A DNA stretch of 48,080 nt, taken from positions 1 through 48,080 of the forward strand of contig DESK01000004.1 of assembly GCA_002361955.1 (NCBI GenBank), given 5' to 3'. The DNA comes from Lachnospiraceae bacterium UBA3316 (GTDB lineage Bacteria; Bacillota; Clostridia; Lachnospirales; Lachnospiraceae). Position 1 is the first letter of the stretch. Every line of letters starts with the position of its first letter. Positions 1 to 8,821 of this stretch are shown piece by piece. The position numbers were made by a program, and so were the translations under genes. Under the pieces are notes generated by a model that was given only the letters and a program-made list of their open reading frames with translations, was not told where the DNA came from and did no database searches.

Positions 1-45
1 TGGTTAGTTTGCCAGTGCTTGATCGCAAAAGTGATTTTAGGAACC

Positions 46-776
46 ATGCAAAACGCAAGGAAATTAGTAAGCATCGTGGAACGCGTTCCCTATGAGGCAG
101 AATTACGAAACGGACGTTATGTGGTGGACACCAAATCTATGCTCGGGGTATTGAGCCTGCCGGATTTTGAGGAAGGAGAACTGCACATTCATACGGACAA
201 TCGTGCAGAATGTAAAAAACTCATGGAGCAGCTGAGGGGGCAGGGGCTTTTGGCAGATACTCCCGATCCTGTGAGCCCTTCTCTGTATGATATTACTGTC
301 TTTGGCGAAATCCTGATCGACTTTACCGCCCAGGGGCAAACGGAAACAGGGCAGGTCCTGTTTGCGCGAAATCCGGGAGGAGCCCCTGCCAATGTTGCCG
401 TTGCCGCAAACAGGCTCGGCGCCCATACAGCCTTCCTCGGCAAAGTGGGCAGAGATATGCACGGAGAATTTCTCCGTGCAGTCCTGGAACGGGAACAGGT
501 CGATACCAGAGGGCTTCTCTCAGACGACCGATATTTTACGACCCTGGCCTTTGTGGATCTCAACGAGGCCGGTGAACGCACGTTCTCCTTCGCGCGAAAA
601 CCGGGAGCAGACACGCAGATTCAAAAAGAAGAGCTGGATGCAGACGTCTTAGACCGCACAAATTTTTTCATGTGGGTTCCCTTTCCCTCACTGACCAGCC
701 GGCCAGGGACACCACGTTTTACGCCGTGAAAAGGGCAAAAAATAGAGGAAGCATTATTTCCTATGATCCCAATTCA
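46..776 (+). pseudogene. HPr-like domain fused to PfkB fructokinase, frameshifted and truncated
   Basis: The frame probably starts at the ATG at 46, behind TTTAGGA; an upstream TTG at 19 is also open but has no ribosome site. Residues about 1-70 resemble the HPr-like proteins of Clostridia (motif VVDTKSMLGVLSL), but I see no phosphorylatable active-site His. From about residue 82 a PfkB-type sugar kinase begins (DITVFGEILIDF, NPGGAPANVAVAANRLG), as in fructokinases that phosphorylate fructose to fructose-6-phosphate. At about 661-670 the frame breaks: adding one T to a run of six restores NFFHVGSLSLTDQP and reading continues to ISYDPN near 773. The C-terminal half, with the GAGD catalytic motif of the family, is absent. 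What follows up to the terminator at 850 does not continue the kinase. An HPr-kinase fusion is unusual. The gene is most likely dead because of the truncation; the frameshift alone could be a sequencing error. Confidence 0.75.
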
Positions 777-849
777 TCGAAAGCGTATACCAATGGGTAA
801 ACGAAAACGGCATGAATACCACCCAGGATGTTTTGCACTTCCTGACCTT
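777..849. other. unassigned remnant between the broken kinase and the GH84 terminator
   Basis: After the kinase fragment ends, a different plus frame reads IESVYQWVNENGMNTTQDV and then a few more residues before running into the terminator hairpin. It resembles a coding scrap but I do not recognise it. It shows that unrelated sequence abuts the kinase break point. Confidence 0.3.
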
Positions 850-892
850 CTGGGAAAAAGGCGGCCGGTCACTCTCCATGACCGGCCGCCGC
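850..892 (-). terminator. intrinsic terminator of the CotH-GH84 unit
   Basis: A perfect 12-bp stem (arms 860-871 and 879-890, GGCGGCCGGTCA) closes on a 7-nt loop. On the minus strand it is followed by a T5 run (complement of 855-859). It lies 24 bp past the GH84 stop codon. Confidence 0.92.
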
Positions 893-915
893 ATTTGCTT
901 CTTCCGCCTGCTTTA

Positions 916-3900
916 TTACTTTTTATAAACGATATAAACGACTTTCCTGCCTGCGCTCTTCATGCACTTTTTCAGCTGGGCCAGGGATATCTTCTTTGCC
1001 GCTGTCACCCTGCATCCTGCTTTGATGCCCTTAAACGCCTGGCTTCCGGCCTTCGGCGCTTTTGTGCCCTTAAAGGAAATACTGCCCAGGCTCCTGCACT
1101 TATAGAAAGCCTTTGCGCCGATCTTCTTTAAGGCTTTGCTGTTTACCGTAACCTTCTTGAGCTTCGCGCATCCTGAGAACGCCTGCTTCCCGATGGATTC
1201 CACATTTACTCCCACAGTGACGCTGGTGGCCGCTTTACAGGTCTTAAAGGCGGAGGCCCCCACTTCTGTCACCCGGTATTTCGTTCCCTTCAGGTTTACG
1301 GTGGCAGGAATCTGTATCTTTTTCAGCTTCGCGGCCTTTTTCCCATCCGGTCCCACAGCGGAAACCGTCTTCCTGGAAAGGCTGGTCACCCGGTATCGGT
1401 AATTCCCTGCGCGGTAAACCTCGCCCTCCTTAACGGCGGGATCCGCCGGCTGCTCCGGTTTGGGATCGGGCTTCGGGTCAGGCTTTGGCTCTCCCTGCTT
1501 CTCCCACACTGCCGCAAATGCCGCATCCTTCACGCCCATCACATACCTGGCGTTCGGGGCATACACCTCCGTTCCGTCGCTCCATCCCCGGAAGAGATAG
1601 CCCTCTCTCTTAGCCATCATTTCCGGCAGAACCAGGATCCTTCCCTCCGGACAGTAGAATGTCTCTGTCGGCGCTCCCACGCCGCTAAATACAGCCTGGT
1701 GTACCTTCTCCCCGGAAATCGGCAGAATCTCATAGAGCACCGGAACCGTTCCTTCCGGCCATGCCACCGTCACAGACAGCAGATCCTCCCTGCCGCTTCT
1801 GTAGAAGGTCTTTGCCCCGGCGTCCAGATATCCCAGCCTCTCCGTCGTGATCTGGTTTCCGTCATAAACCTCCGCCGTGACCACGGCGTTGGTGACAGCC
1901 GACGCGTCCTGCAGGATCATCAGGGACGTAACCTTCGTGTTCTCTGTCAGCAGATATTTTACGTAGTCGGAACCGTCGGAAGCCCTCTCTGACCGGTACA
2001 CCGTGGAGATATCGCCGTCCGCGAGCTTTTCCAGATCTCCGGCAAGAGTTCCTGTGATCGCCCTGTTTTCCGCCTTCTGCCCTTTATTTACCGTGATCTC
2101 ATTGATCCGCAGATAATATCCCGTATCCCCGGTAAGCAATATTTTCAGATAACGGGCAGAGCGTCCTCCCAGATCCTTTCGGATCCGGTAATAGATGTCC
2201 TCCCGCACAGCGTCTCCGCCGCCGTTCGTCACCGTGGCAAAGGGCTCTCCCCAGTCTGTCTTGTCGGATGACAGGTAAAACTCCGCGTTATAAAACCTGG
2301 GATTTCCGTCCAGCGTGGTGATCGTCAGGTCACGCACCTGGGTCTCTGCCCCAAGATCCACAATGATGTAATCTCCGGTTCTCTGGGCCCTGTTGGTCCA
2401 TGCGTAGGTCTCTTCCTTTCCGTCAAAGAGATTGTCCCAGCTTCCCTCCTGCAGGCCGTCGTAATTCGTCTCTGCCACAGACGGGCGGAGGGCCATGCCG
2501 TCCACCGTAACCGCGAAGGTATCCAGAGAAAGTCCCACGCTGCTGCTCTTTTCGTTGTACAGGCGTACGTAACGGACCAGCTCTCCGTTCGGGGTCTCCG
2601 GAATCTCCTTCCACAAGGCGCCGTTTTCTGAATACTGCGCCGTCAGCTCCGATACGCCTCTGCCGGAAATCTCTGCCTTCGCAAGCCCCGCCAGCTCCTT
2701 GAGCTTAATGCCCACGTAGTCGCCTGCCCCAAGGGTCAGCTCTCCCGCCGTGTCCAGGCGGTAGGCAAGCCCGTCTAAGGACACAGTCCCCGCCAGGGCC
2801 TCTGTGCTGGCATAGGAGCCAAACGTCTCCGACACGCTTCCGCCATTAATGGTGATCTCACGGATAAAGGTCCAGTAATCCGGCTTCGTGGCCGTTCCTG
2901 TCTTGGTGAGACGCAGCCTGACATAGCGGGCCTGGATCGAAAGCTCCTTTTCACTGATATGCACGGCATCCACATAGTCCTGGCCGATCTTCGTCCAGTT
3001 CTCCCCGTCCTCGGAATACTCCAGACAGGCATTGTGGAAGTAATCGTGGTCCGCATCCGTCTTTCCCTGAAGGATCTCAATGCTGTGTACCGAAAGAACT
3101 CTTCCCATATCGACGCCGAAGTAATCGCCTGCCTGCTGAACGGTCTGGAATGCCCCGTAGCTGGAGGTATCACCGTCAAACACCTTCATGGTATTTGCCG
3201 TATCTCCCTGGTCTGTCCCTCCTATCCTTCCAAAGAAAGAGGGGGTAAAGGCCTCTGACCCCGGATCCAGATAGGGCAGAAGATTGTTTTTCACAGCGGT
3301 CACCGCCTTTGCCACGAAGGGTACCAGCCGTTTGCTTCCCGCCAGTGATTTATTGCCGTCAAAGTTTTCATAGGTTCCCTGTGTTCCCATGGCAGCACCC
3401 GCGACGCACAATCCGCTGATGGCCGCGTCCACATCCTTCTCCTCCAGGGCAAGCAGGGACTCCAGCGCCGCTTCCCCGGCCTTCGCCACATCGTTCAGGG
3501 AGTTCAGCCAGGAATCCAGCTCTGTTTTCAGCACCTGGTTTTCACAGCTGCCGCGGAAAACGGCGATGGCCGACTGTATCCACCCAAACTCCTCCTTCAG
3601 CTGCAAAGCCTTGGCGTCACCCGCCAGGGCCTGCCCCTTCTGGATCTTTTCCCCTGCCTGATCCAGGGCGTCTTTGATATATTCAGACTCCGGGAAGCCG
3701 GCCGGCACTCTGCTGGAGCCCGGGCAGTTAGACACATTTCTTGCGATGGTCAGATAGGCCTGATAAACCTCCGGCTGGAGATACTTGAAGGATTCCTGCC
3801 ATATCTCCTCCGCCTTGCTGCTGTAATCCCGGTTGTTCCAGAAAAGGCAGGCCAGCTGGAACAGCCCCACCTTGTTCGACTCTGTAAAGCGGCTGGGATT

Positions 3901-5217
3901 TGACACCGCCCCGGCCAGTCCTGTGACGCCGTCCCTGGCGTAATGGGTGATATCTCCCAGGTAAATTCCTGATTTTCCATGCTCGTTAACCGGATAGTTC
4001 AGCCAGAATACAGCCTCATGGCCTGTCTTCTCTTTCACATAATTGACCGTCTCCTGGGTGATCGGAGAATTCACATCATCCCCCGTCCAGAAGAGATCCG
4101 TCGAAGCGTTCAGGCCCTTTAAGGCCTCCAGCTCTCCCGCCGAGCTCCAGGCTTTGTTGTAGCCCTGCATACAGTAGCTCAGGTTTTCGCATCCCTTTGG
4201 TTTTAAGAACTCATCATCCAGTTTATTCAGAAGGCGCACCACCTCCGCATGAGTTCCGCTGCCAAAATCATCGTTCAAAATCGCGAATTTCCTGACGCCC
4301 GCATCGTACAGCTGCTGAAATTTCTTCTCCAACCTCTCATACATTTCATTGAATGCCTGGTTGTACTCGGCAGACCCCACCGTTTTCCCGCTCAGGGCGT
4401 TGAAGAAATAGGAAATATGGACGGACCAGCCGTACTTTACCTTTGTCTCCTCTCCCACCTGGACGAGCTCCCTGATTTTCGCAATCTCTTCCTCGGGATA
4501 CAGCACATCATTTTTGTGGTAGCTGTCCGTCTTTGAGGCATAGAGATAGGTATTCATCTTCACATCACGTCCAAACCGCATCAGGCTTTCGCGCCCCTCG
4601 TAGTTCCATCCGCCGTAAAAGCCCTCGATGAATCCACGCATTTTCATTGTGGCATAATCCTCGATCTGTACATTCAGGAACCGGTTCCCGGCAAAGGAGG
4701 AAAACATCATCTGCAGGGTTGCCAGGCCGTAATATACAGCGTCCGTATCTCTTCCCAGGATCACGACTGTGCCATCCTGGGCGCTCAGCAGATAAGAATC
4801 CGTCTGGTCAAAGAGAGCCGCCCTGGAGAGGGAGAGATGTTCGTCCGCCCAGGTATCCACAGCGCCGCCGCTTCCCTTAATTCCCAGAAGAATTTTCTGT
4901 CCGGGTCCCGGAACGGCCCCCTGCTTCCCGGTTCTTCCGTAATCTGCCAGGATTTCTTCCAGGAAGCTGTTGGTATAAGTATCGATTCCCTCCTCGCTCA
5001 CCACCTGCACGTCCTTGGCCAGGGTGAATTCACCGCCCGAATAGACCGTGCTCTGGGGCACGGGATAGATGGCGTAGGCGTCCTCCGTGGACGCATAGCC
5101 CTCTCTTAAGATCTCCTCCGCCTCCGCAGGCTTTCCAAAGGCCACTGCCGGAAGAACGCTCCCAAACGCCAGTCCTGCCGCCAAGAGAAAGCTGATCACC
5201 TTTTTCGCTCTTTTCAT
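916..5217 (-). CDS. secreted GH84 beta-N-acetylglucosaminidase (hyaluronidase-like) with CBM32 and BspA-type repeats
   Basis: A 1433-residue exported enzyme. Residues 1-27 form a signal peptide. About 50-180 is the GH20b-like N-terminal domain. About 190-480 is the GH84 barrel, with FIEGFYGGW near 197 and the catalytic Asp pair in ILNDDFGSG (D316, D317), as in clostridial NagJ and mu-toxin. GH84 enzymes use substrate-assisted catalysis to remove terminal GlcNAc from O-glycans or hyaluronan. Two discoidin/CBM32-like modules follow (about 680-790 and 950-1080). Then come an InlB-type strand repeat (GYLFRGW), a proline/lysine linker (PKPDPKPDPKP) and C-terminal leucine-rich repeats of BspA type (SIGKQAFSGC). 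There is no LPXTG, so the repeats may serve attachment. The start has AAAGGAG 8 nt upstream. It lies 47 bp behind cotH, probably in one transcript. A role in host mucin or glycosaminoglycan breakdown is inferred. Confidence 0.93.
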   Translation of the reverse strand: MKRAKKVISFLLAAGLAFGSVLPAVAFGKPAEAEEILREGYASTEDAYAIYPVPQSTVYSGGEFTLAKDVQVVSEEGIDTYTNSFLEEILADYGRTGKQGAVPGPGQKILLGIKGSGGAVDTWADEHLSLSRAALFDQTDSYLLSAQDGTVVILGRDTDAVYYGLATLQMMFSSFAGNRFLNVQIEDYATMKMRGFIEGFYGGWNYEGRESLMRFGRDVKMNTYLYASKTDSYHKNDVLYPEEEIAKIRELVQVGEETKVKYGWSVHISYFFNALSGKTVGSAEYNQAFNEMYERLEKKFQQLYDAGVRKFAILNDDFGSGTHAEVVRLLNKLDDEFLKPKGCENLSYCMQGYNKAWSSAGELEALKGLNASTDLFWTGDDVNSPITQETVNYVKEKTGHEAVFWLNYPVNEHGKSGIYLGDITHYARDGVTGLAGAVSNPSRFTESNKVGLFQLACLFWNNRDYSSKAEEIWQESFKYLQPEVYQAYLTIARNVSNCPGSSRVPAGFPESEYIKDALDQAGEKIQKGQALAGDAKALQLKEEFGWIQSAIAVFRGSCENQVLKTELDSWLNSLNDVAKAGEAALESLLALEEKDVDAAISGLCVAGAAMGTQGTYENFDGNKSLAGSKRLVPFVAKAVTAVKNNLLPYLDPGSEAFTPSFFGRIGGTDQGDTANTMKVFDGDTSSYGAFQTVQQAGDYFGVDMGRVLSVHSIEILQGKTDADHDYFHNACLEYSEDGENWTKIGQDYVDAVHISEKELSIQARYVRLRLTKTGTATKPDYWTFIREITINGGSVSETFGSYASTEALAGTVSLDGLAYRLDTAGELTLGAGDYVGIKLKELAGLAKAEISGRGVSELTAQYSENGALWKEIPETPNGELVRYVRLYNEKSSSVGLSLDTFAVTVDGMALRPSVAETNYDGLQEGSWDNLFDGKEETYAWTNRAQRTGDYIIVDLGAETQVRDLTITTLDGNPRFYNAEFYLSSDKTDWGEPFATVTNGGGDAVREDIYYRIRKDLGGRSARYLKILLTGDTGYYLRINEITVNKGQKAENRAITGTLAGDLEKLADGDISTVYRSERASDGSDYVKYLLTENTKVTSLMILQDASAVTNAVVTAEVYDGNQITTERLGYLDAGAKTFYRSGREDLLSVTVAWPEGTVPVLYEILPISGEKVHQAVFSGVGAPTETFYCPEGRILVLPEMMAKREGYLFRGWSDGTEVYAPNARYVMGVKDAAFAAVWEKQGEPKPDPKPDPKPEQPADPAVKEGEVYRAGNYRYRVTSLSRKTVSAVGPDGKKAAKLKKIQIPATVNLKGTKYRVTEVGASAFKTCKAATSVTVGVNVESIGKQAFSGCAKLKKVTVNSKALKKIGAKAFYKCRSLGSISFKGTKAPKAGSQAFKGIKAGCRVTAAKKISLAQLKKCMKSAGRKVVYIVYKK

Positions 5218-5264
5218 AAACTTCTCCTTTCTGTGGTTTTATCATCACTGTGAACAGTAACGTT

Positions 5265-7979
5265 TTATCTTTTTACGGTCACCTTCACCCCTTTGCCCAG
5301 CGGGCTGTACTTCCCGCCCTTCAACACTGCGACCTTATAGTAATACGTTTTGTTTTTCTTAAGCCCACGCCTGTCTGTATAGCGCACCGTGCTCTGCTTC
5401 CGCACCTTTGCCACCAGCTTATAAGCTCCCTTTTTGCTGTCTGCCCGGTAGATCAGGTAAGCGGCGGCGCCCTTCACCTTTTTCCAGGAGAGGGTCGTCT
5501 TTTTCCCCTTTTCCGCCTTCGCCTTCAGGCTCAGGGGCGCCTTGGGCAGCCGGATCGTCTTTTCCTTGCCAAGCTCCGCGTCCGTGTACCGGGCGGTATC
5601 TCCCGAGACAGCCTTCACAGCGTAAGATACCTTCTTTCCGCCGACGGGATTTTTATCTGTGTAGGACAGATTTCCAGTGGTTCCAAGCTTCGTATAAACG
5701 CTGCCTGCCTTCCGGTAAATTTCATAGAAAGCCGCCTGCTTAACCCCGGCAAACGTGATCTTCACGCCGTTCTTTGTGCTCTTTACAGAAGTCACAGAGG
5801 CCGCCTCCAGCTTTACCGGCGCAGGGCCGGGAGTTGGATCAGGATCCGGCTTCGGGTCGTCCGGGATGGGCTTCGGCTCCGGTTCCGGTTCCGGCTCGAT
5901 TCCTGCCACCTTCTCCTCCCTCGTTCCCTGGAGGGATGCCAGCAGATTTTTATCCCTGTCTCTCACAGACACGGATATCTCTTTTCCTATCTCTGCCTCG
6001 GTCAGCACATAGGTATCGGAGACCGCCTCCCCGATCTCCTCTCCGTCCGCCAGCCACTGGTAGGTGAAATCGGTTCCATTGCTGTTCTCTACATTCGCCC
6101 TCAGGGTTTCCCCCACCCGAAGCGTCCCCTCGATGGATACGGTACCCGTCAGGCGGTCATACTTCGAAGCCTCATAGGCAAAGCTTCTGTGCAGAAAGCT
6201 CTCCCGGCGCTTCAGGAAATCCCTGACGTAAGCCACGCTCTCCGCAAGATCCCCGCCGTTATACACGCCCGTGATCTGATGGCTCAGCATATCCGGCCAG
6301 GTGATAAAATTCATGTTCGCGGAACCTGTGAGCTCCTGCTCATACTCTGTCAACGTCCGGAGATTTTTCAGGGAACAGGCCTCCTCCTCTTCCAGGAAGG
6401 TCCGGATCACAGGGTAGAATACCTCGTTCCACTGCTCCACCACTTCTTTTTTCACGGACTCGTGCTGCACGGCCCTGGCTAAAATGTTCAGGCCGCCGAT
6501 ATTGTAAATCTCCGCCCTGTTGGCCCACCACTCCTCCGGGTTTGTCAGGGGAACGAAAATGCCTCCCGCCATTCTTCCTGCGTTATTTCCGATCGCCATA
6601 TCGAAATCCCACACAGGGGCCATATAAAACTTCCCGTCTCCCGACAGGTCAGAATCCTTGTACAGATAAAAGCTCGTGATACCCGTATCCAGGTTCATGC
6701 TGTACTCCTGGATCAGATACATCTTCGCGATGCTCTCCTCGTCAATATACTGCGTAAAATGTACACCTTCCTTATTATATCCCGTATCGGAATACAGGGC
6801 GTCCTCCATATCCTGGTACAAATCCGCGATGTAATTGATCTGGGCTTTTGAGACAAATTCCGGGGCCTTCATCGTCACCGACTGGCCTCTGTCAGTGACA
6901 AACCCGCAGGCCTCCGCGGCATAGCGCTCGTTGAGCTCGATCTCGATCAGGTAGCCCCCTGTGATGTCTTCCGGGTCATTGGGGATATTTCTCCACTTTC
7001 TCGTTCCCCGCACCGGCTGGGACTGTCCTCCGGCCGTATAGCTGTCCAGTTCCTCCGTATTGACCTCCTCCGTCGCCTTCTCCATATCTGTGATATTTAC
7101 CCGTTTCTTGTCGATCTCCACCTTCTCGGTCAGCAGATACGTGCCCAGATATTCCCCGTTTGCGTAAAAATCAATGGACTCGCAGGCCATATTAAAGGGG
7201 ATTCCCACCTCGTCCGCCATCGTATATACGATCTTATTTCTGAGCATTGAGCTGTCCAGGTAATTGGCCAGAAGACACCAGCCCTTCGCTTTTCCCATGT
7301 CCAGCAGATCCGCGGAACTGTCCAGCTTGATATTATACGGTTTTTTGGGGTAATCCCAGGTAACGTTTCCTCTTCCCTTGATTTGCTTCAGGGAGCTGTC
7401 ATAATCCACGGAGCCGTCCTCCCGGATCAGGAGCATGTCGCCCCCTTCCTTATATTCCTTGTCCGCATTGACCTGTTTCAGCGAACCGGATACCGTATTG
7501 ATGAACATGGCGGGAACCTTCTCTGACTGAAGCACCTGAACGTTCACCGTCTTTCCGCCCTCAAAACCGATGGACAGACCGCCCTTTTCCGGCAGCGTGA
7601 TACTGTCCCCGCTGTAGACCTTCTCCCCTCCGATCATCACATAGCCTGTCTCCGGCACATACGCCGGGTCTCCTCCCTGGGACGTGTACTGCGGCTTCCG
7701 AAAATAGATCTGCACCGTCCGCGAATCTGTGCTCGCCGGAAGGCAGAACGCGGGATTCTTATAGGAAGCGTCCGACACCTGGGATTTCCAGCGCAACGCC
7801 TGGTCCGGCTTCTGTGACATAAATCCTGTGATATAGATATCCTCATTTCCATTGTACCCGATCTGCGTATCCGCAGCTTTCGCTCTCCCGGGGAACAGGC
7901 CCAGAAGTCCCGCAAAAAGCACGGCGCAAATCACCAGACGTCTCCAGTCACTGCGCTTTTCTTTTTGTAGCTTATGCAT
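5265..7979 (-). CDS. secreted CotH-domain protein with Ig-like and fibronectin III modules
   Basis: A 904-residue exported protein with a signal peptide (about 1-35, cut after GRAKA). The CotH kinase-like domain spans about 150-600. It has KGRGNVTW (201-208), KGWCLLANYLD (232-242) and the metal/active-site motif DFDMAIGN (458-465). CotH of Bacillus is a secretory-type protein kinase of the spore coat, but the gut members with signal peptides and adhesive modules are cell-surface proteins of unproven substrate. After it come an Ig-like segment (YQWLADGEEIG), an acidic Glu-Pro/Asp-Pro linker and two fibronectin type III-like domains ending VTVKR. AAAGGAG precedes the ATG. It is the first gene of a pair with the GH84 enzyme. 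The catalytic motif is intact, so kinase activity is plausible. Confidence 0.9.
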   Translation of the reverse strand: MHKLQKEKRSDWRRLVICAVLFAGLLGLFPGRAKAADTQIGYNGNEDIYITGFMSQKPDQALRWKSQVSDASYKNPAFCLPASTDSRTVQIYFRKPQYTSQGGDPAYVPETGYVMIGGEKVYSGDSITLPEKGGLSIGFEGGKTVNVQVLQSEKVPAMFINTVSGSLKQVNADKEYKEGGDMLLIREDGSVDYDSSLKQIKGRGNVTWDYPKKPYNIKLDSSADLLDMGKAKGWCLLANYLDSSMLRNKIVYTMADEVGIPFNMACESIDFYANGEYLGTYLLTEKVEIDKKRVNITDMEKATEEVNTEELDSYTAGGQSQPVRGTRKWRNIPNDPEDITGGYLIEIELNERYAAEACGFVTDRGQSVTMKAPEFVSKAQINYIADLYQDMEDALYSDTGYNKEGVHFTQYIDEESIAKMYLIQEYSMNLDTGITSFYLYKDSDLSGDGKFYMAPVWDFDMAIGNNAGRMAGGIFVPLTNPEEWWANRAEIYNIGGLNILARAVQHESVKKEVVEQWNEVFYPVIRTFLEEEEACSLKNLRTLTEYEQELTGSANMNFITWPDMLSHQITGVYNGGDLAESVAYVRDFLKRRESFLHRSFAYEASKYDRLTGTVSIEGTLRVGETLRANVENSNGTDFTYQWLADGEEIGEAVSDTYVLTEAEIGKEISVSVRDRDKNLLASLQGTREEKVAGIEPEPEPEPKPIPDDPKPDPDPTPGPAPVKLEAASVTSVKSTKNGVKITFAGVKQAAFYEIYRKAGSVYTKLGTTGNLSYTDKNPVGGKKVSYAVKAVSGDTARYTDAELGKEKTIRLPKAPLSLKAKAEKGKKTTLSWKKVKGAAAYLIYRADSKKGAYKLVAKVRKQSTVRYTDRRGLKKNKTYYYKVAVLKGGKYSPLGKGVKVTVKR

Positions 7980-8011
7980 AACTTTTCTCCTTTCTTTCTT
8001 CTATTTTATAT

Positions 8012-8040
8012 ACTTTACCACAAGTTTCTGCCGCTGTCAT
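8012..8040 (-). promoter_or_regulatory. candidate sigma-A promoter for cotH
   Basis: On the minus strand, ATGACA (8040-8035) and TAAAGT (8017-8012) are separated by 17 nt, about 35 nt before the cotH start. The match to consensus is moderate. Confidence 0.4.
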
Positions 8041-8087
8041 CACAGTTTTAGGAAAACTATACCATGATCTCCGGTTGCTCACAGCGC

Positions 8088-8127
8088 AAAAATGCCCCGT
8101 CCGCCGAACTGCGGACGGGGCATTTTC
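8088..8127 (-). terminator. intrinsic terminator of the ECF S-component gene
   Basis: A perfect 16-bp stem (8089-8104 with 8111-8126; core GCCCCGTCCGC) has a 6-nt loop. A T5 run follows the GC arm on the minus strand. It begins 6 bp past the stop codon of the transporter gene and separates it from cotH. Confidence 0.93.
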
Positions 8128-8132
8128 AGGCT

Positions 8133-8726
8133 TTAGTCTGTCTTTGCCAGAAGCCCCGATTTTTCCAGGGCCGGACGAAGTATGTTGTAGAGAAGCGCCA
8201 CCAGGATCACGGAAACTACCGCGTTCACAAATGTGGTGGCCGTACTCCACTTGGCCAGGACACTGGCCATCTCCTGGGGCTGGCCCAGGATCCACATCTT
8301 GTAGAAATATCCCACCAGGGGATCAAAAATCACGTTGAAGGCCAGGCCGCATACAGAGGCGATGACGCTCCATTTAAATATGTATTTCGGATCGTGGCTG
8401 GAACCAATCTTCGCGATCCTGTGAGCCACAAATCCCGTAATCAGGCCGATGCAGAGCTTCAACACAAAGGTCTTCGGCGCGCCCACAATGTAGATCGGAT
8501 CCAGGATGTCCGCGATCGTCATTCCCACAGCTCCCGCCAGGCCGCCGTAGCCGCCTCCCAGGAGCAGGGCTGCCAATACGCAGAAGGCGTTTCCGATGTG
8601 CAGGGAGGTGGCGTCCCCTCCCGGCATCGGGATCTTGATCTGCAAAAAGGTAAACGACACAAAGCAAAGTGCGGCAAGCAGGGCGGTCTGTGTCCATTTC
8701 AATAAAGTATCTCTCTTCTTATCCAT
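8133..8726 (-). CDS. ECF transporter S component (substrate-binding membrane subunit)
   Basis: A 197-residue integral membrane protein with about six hydrophobic segments. The pattern HIGNAFCVLAALLLGG, then GGLAGAVGMTIADIL and APKTFVLK, is typical of ECF S components in the ECF_trnsprt family. Such subunits bind a vitamin or other micronutrient and dock onto a shared EcfA-A'-T energising module, which is not encoded here. The substrate cannot be read from the sequence. No riboswitch fits in the short upstream gap (95 bp), so there is no regulatory hint to a vitamin. GAGAGGAGC precedes the ATG. It is a single-gene transcript with its own terminator, downstream of the RNA helicase. Confidence 0.85.
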   Translation of the reverse strand: MDKKRDTLLKWTQTALLAALCFVSFTFLQIKIPMPGGDATSLHIGNAFCVLAALLLGGGYGGLAGAVGMTIADILDPIYIVGAPKTFVLKLCIGLITGFVAHRIAKIGSSHDPKYIFKWSVIASVCGLAFNVIFDPLVGYFYKMWILGQPQEMASVLAKWSTATTFVNAVVSVILVALLYNILRPALEKSGLLAKTD

Positions 8727-8821
8727 AAGTATGCTCCTCTCTTCCTTTTTTTCCAGAACATAGTAACACGCTTATGGCATTATCAAAATAGCCAGTTTCC
8801 GCCTTTTTAACCAGGCCACTT

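Noticed and set aside
5250..6482. Long plus-strand open frame (410 codons) opposite the CotH gene
   Set aside because: It lies wholly antisense to a gene with a recognisable domain, signal peptide and ribosome site. It is a by-product of GC-rich codon use.
8727..8821. Gap upstream of the ECF S component considered for a vitamin riboswitch
   Set aside because: Only 95 bp and no TPP, FMN, cobalamin or folate consensus elements seen.
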